Assembly (NCBI GenBank): GCA_021292105.1
Contig: CM037857.1
Coordinates: 31,176,365-31,240,364 of the forward strand
Direction of reading: 5' to 3'
Length of the DNA: 64,000 nucleotides
DNA from: Anadara kagoshimensis
Taxonomy: Eukaryota; Mollusca; Bivalvia; Arcoida; Arcidae
This document shows positions 1 through 13,535 of this stretch, in pieces. The notes under the pieces were generated by a model. It did no database searches. It saw only the letters and a program-made list of their open reading frames with translations, and was not told the DNA's origin. Both the position numbers and the translations under genes were made by a program. Positions within the stretch are counted from its first letter, which is position 1, and the number at the start of each line of letters is the position of its first letter.

Positions 1-643
1 AATACCTACAATATTCCGATATACATGCCTATACAAAAAGTTTATAGTTTTTGAGATAATTAACCATTTAAGTATTCGTTCGCATCTATGACCTTGACCT
101 TTGAACCTATGACCTTCATTCATATATCAAAATGATCGTTAGGCCAATACCTACAATATTACAATATACATGCCTATACAAAAAGTTTATAGTTTTTGAG
201 ATAATTAACCATTTCAGTACTTGTTTACATCTGTGACCTTGACCTTTGAACCCATGACCTTTATTCATATATCAAAATGACCATTGTGCCATTACCTACA
301 ATATTCTGATATACATGCCTATACAAAAAATTCATAGTTTTGCAGATAATTAACTATTTTGGTATTCTTGGACATCTGTGACCTTGACCTTTGAACCCAT
401 GACCCTGATCTATGTATCAAAATGATCGTCATGTCAATACCTACAAATAACTGAAAATCCTACGCCATTATCACAAGAAATGTTGAAAAGCATTTTTTAT
501 CAAAGGTCAAAAACTGGGACATGACCTTGACCTTCGACCCTGACATCAAGTGGAAGAAAATTGCAAGACAAGATCAACAGTGAAAACTCCATACAATTAT
601 CTTCAGCGATTATGAAGTTATAACAATAAATGTCTCATTTTAA
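1..643. mobile_element. Satellite-bearing repeat element A, left part
   Basis: About three monomers of a ~146-bp tandem repeat fill 1-430. Each carries the block TGACCTTGACCTTTGAACC and a stretch reading CATATATCAAAATGA. A non-repeated tail follows to 643. The element enters from outside the window and is split at 643/644 by element B of the same family; its remaining part lies at 2243-2644. No coding capacity seen. The Helitron-like affiliation is inference only. Confidence 0.7.
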
Positions 644-2242
644 CAAGAGGCCCATGGGCCTTAACGCTCACCTGTGATCTTTGAACCCATGAGCTTCATT
701 CAAATATCAAAATGATAATTCGGCCAATATTCTAATATACATCCCTTTACAAAAGTTTATAGTTTTTGAGATAAATAATCATCTCAGTACTTGTTTGTAT
801 CTGTGATCTTGACATTTGAACCCATGCTCTTCATTCATATATCAAAATGACCACTGTGCCAGTACCAACAATGTTCTAATATACATGCCTATACAAAAAG
901 TGAATAGTTTTTAAGATAATTAACCATTTAGGCATTCATTCGCATCTGTGACCTTGACCTTTGAACCAATGACCTTCATTCATATAACAAAATGATCATT
1001 AGGATAATACCTAAATATTCTAATATACATGCCTATACAAAAGGTTTATAGTTTTTGAGATAAATAATCATTTCAGACCTTGTTCACATCTGTGACCTTG
1101 ACCTTTGAACTCATGACCTTCATTCATATATCAAAATGGTTGTTAGGATAATACCTACAATATTCTAATACATGCATATACAAAAAGTGAACAGTTTTCA
1201 AGATAATTAACCATTCAGGTATTCATTCACATCTGTGACCTTGACCTTTGAACCCATGACCTTCATTCATATATCAAAATGATCGTTAGGATAATACCTA
1301 AAATATTCTAATATACATGCCTATACAAAAAGTCTATAGTTTTTGAGATAAATAACCATTTCAGTACTTGTTTACATCTGTGACCTTGACCTTTGAACTC
1401 ATGACCTTTATTCATATATCAAAATGACCATTGGGTCATTACCTACAATATTCTAATATACATGCCTATACAAAAAGTCTATAGTTTTAGAGATAAATAA
1501 TCATTTCAGTACTTGTTTACATCTGTGACCTTGACCTTTGAACTCATGACCTTTATTTATATATCAAAATGACCATTGGGCCATTACCTACAATATTCTA
1601 ATATACATGCCTATACAAAAAGTTCATAGTTTTGCAGTTAATTAACTATTTTGGTAAACTTGTACATCTGTGACCTTGACCTTTGAACCCATGAACTTAA
1701 TCAATATATCAAAATGTCAATACCTACAATTAACCAAAAATCCTACATAATTATCACCAGAAATGTTTAAAAAATAGCATTTTTTATCAAACTCCATACA
1801 ATTATCTTCAGCCATTATGAAGTTATAACAATAAATGTCATTTTAAAAATTACATAATTTTACGCAAAAAACGCGTAACCTATTTTTCGTCCAATTTTCA
1901 TGAAAAACACAATTTTAGTGTATCTAGGTATCCTGAATCCAAATATCCAATCAAAATTTGCCTGCACCTTTTGGTTTCAGAGAAGAAGATTTTTTTGTCT
2001 TTTGGCTATTTATAGTAACGGCAGCCATATTGTTGGGCGTGGTCAAACCCCGAACACAATTTTGAAAGCCTGTTACCCAGGCATAATAATCACCAAGTTT
2101 CATCAAATTTGGCTCAGTAGTTTTGGAGGAAAAGATTAAAATGTAAAGTTTACGCACGACGCACGACACACGACGGACGACGGACGACGGACAGTGATAG
2201 ATAGCAATAGCTCATCTGAGCCTTTCGGCTCAGGTGAGCTAA
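644..2242 (+). mobile_element. Satellite-bearing repeat element B, inserted in element A
   Basis: The element starts CAAGAGGCCCATGGGCC, which contains a 14-bp palindrome, and ends in a hairpin built from AGCTCATCTGAGCC and GGCTCAGGTGAGCT followed by AA, so the terminus reads CTAA. Inside are seven to eight ~145-bp satellite monomers (about 690-1720), a unique tail and a short (ACGCACG)-type simple repeat near 2150-2195. The flanks CATTTTAA and AAATTACG are continuous in the intact tail of this same copy, so the insertion boundaries are well fixed. The CTAA end and terminal hairpin recall rolling-circle (Helitron/Helentron) elements, but the 5' end does not begin with TC, so the class is unproven. 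Confidence 0.65.
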
Positions 2243-2644
2243 AAATTACGTAATTTTACGCAAAAAACACGTAACCTATTTTTCATCTGATTTTTATGAA
2301 AAACACAGTTTTAATGTTCCCAGGTATGCTGAATCCAAATATCCAATCAAAATTTGCCTGTTTTTTTTGGTTTCAGAGAAGAAGATTTTTTTGTCTTTTT
2401 GCTATTTTTAGTAACAGCGGCCATCTTGTTGGGCGTGGCCAAACCCCAAACACAATTTTGAAAGGCTGTTACCCAGGCATGATAATCACCAAGTTTCATC
2501 AAATTTGGCCCAGTAGTCTTGGAGGAGAAGATTAAAATGTAAAGTTTACGCACGACACTCGACACACGACGCACGACGCACGATGGACGACGGACGGTGA
2601 TAGATTGCAATAGCTCATCTGAGCCTTTGGCTCAGGTGAGCTAA
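2243..2644 (+). mobile_element. Satellite-bearing repeat element A, right part
   Basis: Resumes the tail sequence found at 1846-2242 in element B and ends with the same terminal hairpin plus CTAA at 2641-2644. A (ACGAC)-rich simple repeat lies at 2545-2600. The overlapping open frames on both strands here are repeat artefacts. Confidence 0.65.
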
Positions 2645-3838
2645 AAAGTTGTACCCGATCGTCATGATCGTTTTGTCATTTCGGATAGAGAGAAAGTAGA
2701 GTTTTGCAGATCCTACCGTCGCTATGAGGGGGTACATTCTAGCAGTTGTATGTAACTGGATCATTTGCTGTTAATCAGGGTTTTAATTAACTGCTGATTA
2801 TCACTCGCAATATTCCCGTTTCATGTTAATGGTGAAGTACAGTTGTTTTACCAGTTCCGAATTTTTACTACCGAATAATCTAAAATTTCAATCCCGTTCA
2901 ATTAAAGGAATCGCAAAATAACTTTCTAAATTTGCTTCTACTTGAATGTATGGGCATTAATTGTTTAAAAATTATAAACTTCAACCGCTTCCTAAATGTA
3001 TGTGCAGGACAGGTCGACAGATTGTTGGTGACCTAGTTTAACGATGTAAACAAATCGTGATCACGGAAATGCTTTTTTCAAGAAAACATACTACCACGTG
3101 CTTTTGAGGACAGGTGTCGATATTTTGGAATCAGTAAACATTTGTATTATTACACCACATAAATTTTATTTCCTCTGCTTGTGGATGGCGTCTGCAGCAG
3201 CGCTTATATGAAACCCTGTTCAGAACTGGTAAAACGACTGTATTTAAAATTTGTACACAACACTGTACGAATTATCTCCCTTTCACGAAAGTAAAATCTA
3301 ATCGATAAACATTTTCAAATATGACACAATTGCCTCAACATCAAAATACGTAATCATAACCTTCAAAATAAATTTAAATTTCCGTAGATTTCACGAAGAA
3401 TTAATTAAACAACCTGCCGTTGCTGTTCATTTCATAAAAAGTTATGATTTTACATCGTAGGACGCAAACTTCTCGAACTACTTTTTATTGTAAACATGAG
3501 ATCAGTTCGCCAAATTGCAGAAATTATTAGATGCATCCCGTCGCAATATTTTACTAGATTCCGAAATGTATTCCGAAAATTTATTCCAAATGTGCATATG
3601 TAACCAAATGCATTACCCGTCTCAGAATACATATCTCACGATAAAACAGATATACTTCTTTCACGCTCATTTACCAGGCGCACTATTTCCAGGTGTACTC
3701 ATATCTTATAATTTCATAGCAAAGAAGCTCGATATCTTGGAAGAAAGCGATAGCAATGTACACGTTCACTTTGTTCACGCTGTACAAAAACTAGAGCTGT
3801 CTCTAGCCCCCACCCCAAACATTTAATGTTTTTCCAAG
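2645..3838. other. No gene recognised
   Basis: Unique-looking AT-rich sequence beyond the last receptor exon visible in the window. I looked for the next exon of the receptor (the end of motif VI, then the zinc-binding C-terminal domain) and did not find it. Open frames near 3450-3826 on both strands overlap each other and resemble nothing I know. Confidence 0.5.
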
Positions 3839-4180
3839 ACCTTGAACTTTGTGATATGACCTTGGTTCAAGGTCATGACCACACCTTTGGACCGTGAAGA
3901 TTATTGCTGAGACGCTTTATAGCAGTCATCCAAAGCAGCCGAGATATGGCCCGGACATGATTTTCAAACATACTTTTCCCGCAACCTTGACCTTTCCGAT
4001 ATGACCTTGGTTCAAGGTCATTACACACATTTGGGCCATGAAGATTATTCCTGAGAAGCTTTATGGCAGCTGAGATATGGCCTGGACATGATTTTACATG
4101 GACAGTCAGACTGACAGATGGACAAACAGACATGGTGATTACTATATACCCCTCTCAAACTAGTTTGCGGGGGTATAAAA
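3839..4180 (-). repeat. Dispersed repeat with two internal units, TATACCCCC-type end
   Basis: Two imperfect direct units each contain TGACCTTGGTTCAAGGTCA followed by a block about GAAGATTATTSCTGAGA. On the minus strand the element begins TTTATACCCCCGCAAACTAG. The same family recurs at about 40460-40880, where a MITE interrupts it. Confidence 0.6.
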
Positions 4181-4232
4181 ATCCTTGCATAAAAAGACAA
4201 TAACAGTAGTTAACATTCCTTATGTTAATTAC

Positions 4233-4400
4233 CTCTAGATTGAACCATGGCAATTTCATTGGTCACATGATCATATCTGATGACTAAGTTACATTTCTGT
4301 ATATCCAAACCTTCTTCTGCTACAGATGTGGCTATAATGAGTTTGTGTGTGCCTCCACGGAAATATTCTAATGTGTTGTCTTGGCCAACTTTTGTCATAC
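4233..4400 (-). CDS. DDX58-like: RLR exon 14 (motifs V and start of VI)
   Basis: 168 nt, phase 1 to 1. Encodes [20 protein letters not shown] (motif V) and [10 protein letters not shown], where motif VI is cut by the intron. Acceptor TTATAG, donor AGAG|GTAATT. At least one more exon is expected beyond the left edge. Confidence 0.93.
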
Positions 4401-7400
4401 CTATAAAAGAAATGCAGAAATCAGTAAACAATAAAAAAAATTAAATACAGTCGACTCTCGTTAAGTCAAACTCGGATATGTCGAAATTCCGGATAAGTCA
4501 AAGTAAGTTTTGCGGTCCCAATTTTATTCTGATATAAATATACTGGAATTATATGTTTAAGTTGAAATCGTGTAAGTCGAATTTCCGGATGAGTCGAAGT
4601 AATTTTTGGGTCCGTTGACATTAAATCATTCTAAATTTGATACACATGAGTCGAACCGGCAAACTTCTTTGATGTCTTAACTGTCACCTGTCACGTTTGT
4701 GCATGCATGATTGAGTTCCCTTTGTCGGAATAAACTGAAGTCCTTCCTTTTGTTACCTTTACCTGTGAAGAAAGAAACCCTTTCTTAATCACCTGACCAT
4801 GAATCAATAATCAATAATCAGCATTATTGATCTTTAATTACATCCACGCACCTTCGGTCAACAGTGTTCACATGTACACACAAACAGTTACCTCCCGCGT
4901 GGGTCATTCAAATTTACAGAATGATTACCTTTGAAGTATGGGAAATGAAAACTTTTCAGTCGAGAATTATTTCATCATTATTTATTTTTGTCATTACATT
5001 GTTTAATAGTAAAAACATAAGTTATAAATATTAAAATTATTTATTTTTGTCATTACATTGTTTAATAGTATAAACATAAGTTATAAATATTGAAATAAAT
5101 AATGATAAAAAATTGCCGATTATGGACCGGAAGTCAACAGTTATGAGAAGTACAACAGAGTTACATCCCATGTCAGGGACTTGCCGATTTTGAAGTCGAA
5201 CTTCGGATATGTCGAACTACTTTCCACGGACCCAACAAATTCGAGATAACGAGAGTCGACTGTATATATATTAGTCAATTCCTGCATTAAGGCCAGGTCT
5301 ATATAAGGGTCATCTGCTTTAGAAGCCAGTAAAATTGCTCTTTGTGTTATTTGTATCTGTATATAAGCTGTATCTGCCCATAAAGGCCAATTTTACTGGT
5401 TCCCTTAGGTGGCCATTATAGACAGGTTTGACTATGTATACCTATAACATGTATAAGTGTGTGTGTCTGTGTGTCTGTGTGTGGCAATACAGCCAAAGCA
5501 GTCAAGAACAAGAACATCAACAGGACCTAGCTGAGTTAATCTCTATTGGCACTCTATACAGTACTTAAATTATAAATATTGCCTTTTGATTTCAAACAAC
5601 CATCTAACTTCAGACAACCACACAATTCTGAACTATCTGCAACCAAGTATGTTTCACAACAAATTGGGTACTAAAAATGAAAATAAATGAACCTCATGCT
5701 TAAAACACCACAAAAGATGCCAAATATTGGCCCAAAGTTAATAATGCCTCCAAGCTTTACTAATTTTAACATGTTTAATAAATAGATTTTTTAGATAAAA
5801 TGTTTAAATAACGTCAGTTTATATAGAGATATTGAAAATTGATATTGACATTCATATCCATAAAATGAAGTTATATTACTTAATATACATGCAACTAAAA
5901 TCTGCTGGACAATTTTTAAATTTTGCCAAGAAACATATAAATAGACGGAGGGATGGGAAGCTGATGAACGGACAGACAGGGGTAAATTCTAATGCCCCTT
6001 CCCAAAGTATTTGTCATTGGGGCATGAAAAGGTATTACTGATTATACTGTAATATATATAGAAGAAACACTTGCGAAGAAAAAATATTCACGATTTTCAA
6101 AATGACTGGTACTGCGAATATATCTTTTCAACAAAAATTTCTTATTTTCCTTGGCACCCTTTCCATACAGTCGAAACCTTGAAAATTTCTTACTGCAAGA
6201 TAGTTAAGAAGATCAAAGCAGCAAAATTGTCCATCTAATTTCCTGTGGTACCAAGGGTACAAAGAGTTGCTTCCCTTTACCCAGCCAATACTCAATTTTA
6301 ATACTTTGCAATTGGACGTTTAACTTTGACAGATAGTACAAGTTTCAAAATGATCAAGACAATACTAGTACAATATGATGTACCACTATACAAATCCTTT
6401 GTAAAGTAATATTAAAAGTTTAACATTTTAACAATACAAATACATGAATCCCATGAAAATGAAGTTGACTTATACCTCCTACATAGGTTTTGCCATTGGG
6501 CACCTAAATTCAGAAATGTGAAATATCATCTTATGTTGGTTTAGATTTGTACCAAGACATTAAAGATATGGAGTGGACACGATACCGGGGTGGATGGCCA
6601 GATGACAAACAGACAAAAGGCTGAATAGATAGACAGACAGACAGGTTTCTACTGTAAGTGTAGTTTTTTTAGTGGTGTATTAATTTTTGCTAATTTGGCA
6701 GTCAAACATTTTTCGCAAAAAATTTACGCATGCTTAAAATAACACATATTCTCTATCTTTAAGAAGCTTGGTCAGTTTCTGAAATCCATGAATATTACAC
6801 CCCAGCAAAAGGGTTAGAAAGTACAAAACTGCCAAAAATTAAATCTGTTAAATTAAGTATATTTACAGTCATAATAAATGTATATCCCCGTAATCTTCAT
6901 TTGTGAGGGGTATAAAAACGTACCTCCTCTATCTGAAGAAGCCTGAGCACCAACAAACTTTACCGGACATAGTTCCTTTAGTCCCTGTGTTTCTTTCATC
7001 CAGGTCTCTATGGCTTTGACAAGATCTCTGGTTTTCACGAATACGATACCCCTCATATCTTTATTGACTGTGTAAGCCTGCTGGATCATCTCATTAAGTT
7101 TTTCTAATTTTGGATTTTCATGTTCTGGATCAATTGCACAATGTTCTAACAATGGTTTACTTTCTGAAAAATAAAAAGAGAAAGTAAAATGTAGTTTAAG
7201 GTTGCCATAGAGATGATTTCCATTTTATCAAGACACTGGTCGTCAGTTATAATTAAAGTTGAAGACATACTGTACAATAAGAAACATTTGCAAGGAAAAA
7301 TATTCACAATTTTCACAATAACTCTTGTACCACAAAAAAATTAATGAACATTTCTTATTTCCCTTCTTTTTTACATTTTACCAATATTTACTTGAAATAT

Positions 7401-10400
7401 ACTAGGTTTAGAAAACCAGACAACTTTTTTTCAGACAAGTAGTTCTTATAAAATTTACATATTCATACATCTGAATATAAATAGAATAGAAATCTTAAAC
7501 CTCTGTCTTATATATTTGATACTGAACTCAGCTTTAGATTCAAAACTTTAAAAAAATCATTATTTCATACAATACTGGCAAACAAATTCAGCTTAATAAC
7601 ATATATCAGGCATTTTTATACCCCCAGCTTAGGGGTATATAGTGATATGGGTGTCCCTCCGTCCATGTGTCCGTCTGTCCTTCCGTTACACCTTAGGGTA
7701 CCTATCTCTTATCTGCAACTCCTCCTAAACCCTTCAATGGATTTTCATGAAACTTTCACACAATCTTTGTGATATAATGTAGATGTGCACCTCCTATTTA
7801 AAAATTTGATCCGATGGATTTTTTATGTGGGGGGGGGGTATTTTTTGTGAGCTTATGACTCAGTTTTTCTTGTTTATTTTTATAACTATTGATACTTTCC
7901 ATGAGTTTGTTTTGCTAACTTTACTTCAGACAACTATTTCTGACTTTCTGACTGAAGAATTCAAAGGGCCATAAATCTAAAGAAAATTGGCAAATCAACT
8001 CGGGTTAATAATATGTTCATCTCCAATACTCCATGTTTTTAGGCAAAGATTTTATAAACATGGAAAAGTGTATATAGGCAAACAACATTGACCTGTCTGT
8101 TTGACCTTTCTTTAGGAATATTCATATAGGAGAATCCACCTATCGCATAGGTGGTATTAAGATTTGAAGTTGACCCGATTTTCTATAACAATATCTTTGA
8201 AATAATTGCTGAATTTGGAAATAACAATTTTATTATCTGTGGTGACTTTAATCTTTGCTTGGACCCTGATTTAGACTCATTCAATTCGTACAAATAACCC
8301 AAATGCCAGAAACAAATTATTAGATTTTATTCAGGAAAATAATTGCATAGATGCATTTAGAGAGCTTAATCCAAATTTGAAAAGATATACTTGGAGAAGA
8401 AAAAACCCTCTAAAACAAGCGAGATTAGATTTCTTCATATTAAGTGAAACTTTATCGACAGATACAATTCAAGCTTTTATAAAACCAGGCTATCGTTCAG
8501 ATCATTCATTAGTCCAATTACAAATGACCTTGAACGAATTTATTAGGGGAAGAGGATTGTGGAAATTTAACAATTCTTTATTATATGACTTACAATACAT
8601 TAAAACAATAAAAGAATTAATAAGTAAAATCAAATTACAATATGCAATCCCAGTCTATGATTTAGATAATATTGATAAAATAAAACTTGACGCCGTTTAA
8701 TTCAATATTAATGATCAATTATTTTTAGAAACTTTATTAATGGAAATCAGGGGTAAAACTATTTCATATGCGAGTTATGTAAAAAAACAAAAAGAAAATC
8801 AAGAGACAACATTGATGGATGAAATAAAATACTTGGAAGAAAATTTAAATGATCAAAACTTTGGTATATTAGAGGGTAAACGGGTACAATTAGAGAATGT
8901 CAGAAAAGAAAAAATCAAAAGTTCTATCGTTCGATCGCGAGTTAAATGGGTAACAGAGGGCAAAAAACCAACAAAATTTTTCTGCAACTTGGAAACAAAA
9001 AATTATTTCAATAAAATTATACCTAGAATAGAAAAAAATAACGGAGAAATCATAACTGATCAAAAAGAAATTTCGAAAGAAATTGGAAGTTTTTATAGTA
9101 ATCTGTACTCTGAAAACCGTAATATTTTAGATGTAGATTTAAACGACTATCTCAACAATTGTGACTATTCAAAATTAACCAAAAACGAATCTGATCGTTT
9201 AGAAGGTGTTATTACTGAAAAAGAAGCTTTATATACATTAACGAATATGAAAAATGATAAAAGTCCTGGCTCTGATGGTTTTACTGTTGAATTTTTTAAA
9301 GTATTTTGGAATGACATTGGGCCCTTTATTATTCGATCTTTAAATTATGGGTATAAAAATGGACAACTTTCAGTAACACAAAGGGAGGGAATAATAACAT
9401 GTATACCAAAAGAAGGAAAATCTAAACACTTATTGAAAAATTGGCGCCCAATTACTCTTCTTAATACGGTATATAAAATAGGCTCAGGGGTTATAGCGAA
9501 CAGAATTAAACCGACTTTAAATAATATAATTGGTAAAGAACAAACGGGTTTCATTCCAGGGAGATATATTGGAGAAAATACTAGACTAATATATGATATA
9601 ATGCAATATACTGAATACAATGATATTCCTGGGTTATTATTATTAGTGGACTTCGAAAAGGCTTTCGATTCAATCTCTTGGTCCTTTTTAGACAAAGTAT
9701 TAACTCTTTTTAATTTTGGAATTTCTATAAGAAAATGGATTTCTAGTTTCTATAAAGATATTAAATCTGCAGTTACACAAGGGGGAAATTTAACAAACTT
9801 CTTTCAAATTAAAAGAGGCTGTAGACAAGGGGACCCTTTGTCACCATATATCTTTTTACTATGTGTTGAGATTTTAGCAATAAAATTCGAAATAATGTGA
9901 AAATAAAAGGAATTAGAACAAATCTTACTGAATCTAAAATATCTCTATTTGCAGATGATACTTGTCTTATATTGGATGGATCTGAACTTTCTTTACGACA
10001 AGCTTTATGCGAACTTGATGTTTTTGCAAACATTTCGGGTCTTAAAATAAATTATGACAAAACTCAAATTATTTGGATAGGAAATAAAAAATACAGTGAA
10101 GAGAAACTATGTATAGACTATGACTTACACTGGGGCAATACTCGTTTTACATTACTTGGTATTATATTTGATGTAGATATAGATAAAATTACCAAAATTA
10201 ACTTCGAACAGAAATTAAATACAGTACGGATGTTAATAAAGTCATGGAAAAAACGAAATCTCACTCCGATTGGAAAAATCACAGTGATAAAAACACTTCT
10301 CATCTCACAATTAAACCATTTATTTATTTCATTACCAAATCCAAACCAGAAAAATTATTACTGAACTTAATACAATTTTATATCACTTCATATGGGATAG

Positions 10401-13301
10401 TCCTACTGGTAGAGTCAAAAGAGATGTAATAAAAAAGGGGAATAAATCCATGTTTTTTAGAAAATTATACGAGAAATGTGTTAAATTTGTTAACGACTTA
10501 CTCGATATAGATGGAAATTTTTTAGACCTCAAAAGTTTTAACAATTGTTTTAATTGTAATATAAATTTTGTAGACTTTAATGGTATAATTTCATCGGTGA
10601 AATGTATGTTGAAAAAGAATAATCAAGCGCCTGTTTCTAAAGTTGAAAATCCATTTATTCCGGTGAATTTAAAAGTATTTTTTATCAGTAAGAAAGGTTC
10701 AAAAGACATGTACAAAATCTTGAAGCAAGATAATATGATACCAACCGCAAGGTTAAAATGGCAAGAAATCTTTGAAGATTTAAATACAGAAACGTGGAAA
10801 GAAATCTATAAATTAATTTTTTCAACAACATCAAGTACAAAACTGCAATGGTTTCAATACAGAATTGTTAATAATATAATCGGTACTAACGCCTTTTTGT
10901 TTAAGATTAATTTAAGAAATGATCCAAAATGTACTTTTTGTAAACAAAGTAATGAAACTGTTATACATCTCCTCTGTGAATGTGAATATGTGCAAAATTT
11001 TTTAGAAGAACTAGATACCTGGTTTTTACAAAACAGCATACTATTAGATTTTACAAAACTTCATTTTATATTAGGAGACTTTAGTTTAAATAACAGAATA
11101 AACAAGAGGCCCATGGGCCTTAACGCTCACCTGAGGAAGAGTACATATCTTATGCAGAGGTTCAATGGTCAATGACATTAATAAAAGAGAATATCAAAAT
11201 TTTCAGCAGTAAGGGCCAATAATATGAAAGTATTTTTGCAAATTAATTATAATAATTATTATAAAAGTATGCTATATATAACATATTTAAAGTCTAGCTA
11301 CAATATATTATTTATAAATAGCTAAAACATCTGTATATTAAAATGTGCATTAGGCCAATACCTACAATATTCCAATATACATGCCTATACAAAAAGTTTA
11401 TAGTTTTTGAGATAATTACCCATTTAAGTATTCGTTTGCATCTATGACCTTGACCTTTGAACCTATGACCTTCATTCATATATCAAAATGATTGTTGTGC
11501 AAATGCCTACAATATAAGTTATACAGGGCTTTGGCAGGTTACACGGTCCCATGTACCCCGTCAAAGATTTATGTACCCTGAGCCGCAGGCGAAGGGTACA
11601 TTCATCTTTGACGGGGTACATGGGACCGTGTAACCTGCCAAAGACCTGTATAACGTTTTTGTCACCCTTCAAAGCGTTACCAGTTGGATCTTTTTAACTT
11701 CCATTTCGTATTTTCTGTGACTTGCGTGCGTTGTCGCCATGTTTGTTTACCGTAACTAGACGTCAGAGATGTACGAGTTACTTCCCTTTTACCGCTAAAC
11801 GTCGCGTGCTCTCATGTACCCCGGCAGATTTCCGAACATCGTTCCATGTACCCCGGCAAGTTAACCAATCGCTATGCGAGAAATTTCTTTGAAGGGTGAC
11901 AATATTCCAATATACATGCCTATACAAAAAGTTTATAGTTTTTGAGATAATTAACAATTTTAGTATACGTTCGTGTCTATTACCTTGACCTTTAAACCTA
12001 TGACCTTCATTCATATATCAAAATGATCATTAGGCCAATACGTACCTTATTCCAATATACATACCTATAAAAAAAGTTTATAGTTTTTGAGATAATTAAC
12101 CATTTAAGTATTCATTTGCATCTATGACCTTGACCTTTGAACCTATGACCTTCATTCATATATCAAAATGATCGATAGGCCAATACCTACAATATTCTAT
12201 TATACATGCCTATACAAAAAGTTTATAATTTCTGAGATAATTAACCATTTAAGTATTAGTTTGCATCTATGACCTTGACCTTTGAACCTATGAACTTCAT
12301 TCATATATCAAAATGATCGTTTTGCAAATGCCTACAATATTCTAATATACATGCCTATAAAAAAAGTTTATAGTTTTCGAGATAATTAACCATTTAAATA
12401 TTCGGTCACAGCCATGACCTTGACCTTTGAACCTATGACCTTCAATCATATATCAAAATGATCGTTAGGCCAATACCTACAATATTCCAATATACATGCC
12501 TATACAAAAAGTTTATAGTTTTTGAGATAATTAACCATTTAAGTATTTGTTCAATTCTATGACCTTGACCTTTGAACCTATGACCTTCATTCATATATCA
12601 AAATGATCGATAGGCCAATACTTACAATATTCCAATATACATGCCTATACAAAAAGTTTATAGTTTTTGAAATAATTAACCATTTCAGTACTTGTTTACA
12701 TCTGTGACCTTGACCTTTGAACCCATGACCTTTATTTATATATCAAAATGACCATTGTGCCATTACCTACAATATTCTGATATACATGCCTATACAAAAA
12801 ATTCATAGTTTTGCAGATAATTAACTATTTTGGTATTCTAGGACATCTGTGACCTTGACCTTTCAACTCATGACCCTGATCTATGTATCAAAATGATCGT
12901 CATGTCAATACCTACAAATAACTGAAAATCCTGCGCCATTATCACAAGAAATGTTAAAAAAATAGCCTTTGGCTCAGGTGAGCTAAAAATTTGATTATAG
13001 TCCATATAAAATATTATATTTATAAAACTAGATGTCTTGGCAAATCCCTGTCAATAGATTCATTTAAGTATATTTTGGCTGATGTGTACAATATTGAAAA
13101 AAATATCGCTACAAGCAGAAATAATCTAGAAAAATTTATGAAAGAATGGCAACAATTCCACAATATTGTAATAACTTAAATTTATATCTATTTATTATGT
13201 CTAGACATCGATGTTACATTGTACTGAATGACTTTAAAACTATTCAACCACCAATTGTGATATTTACGTAAATACTCTCTCTCCCCTCTCTCTCTCTCTC
13301 T

Positions 13302-13347
<46 letters not shown>

Positions 13348-13486
13348 AATATTGTTCTATGGATTTATATGTTTGAGTGACTTACAGGTCCTTTGGGCCG
13401 GGTGCTACTTTATGTTATTGATTATACTTTACTATTGTATTTGATGCACATGTCACTATAATAAATTACTTACTTACTTACTTACT

Positions 13487-13535
<49 letters not shown>

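Noticed and set aside
1900-2610. Two similar ~79-codon plus-strand frames (MKNT...) with open minus-strand shadows, which look like a small gene family.
   Set aside because: They lie in the tail shared by satellite elements A and B, so the similarity is that of a repeat. Both strands are open and no start context or splice sites support them.
3450-3826. Overlapping open frames on both strands that could be the missing last receptor exon.
   Set aside because: No helicase motif VI continuation, no CxxC zinc pattern and no matching acceptor phase.
8377-11175. Active LINE.
   Set aside because: At least three frameshifts, a stop codon, a truncated 5' end and an inserted element.
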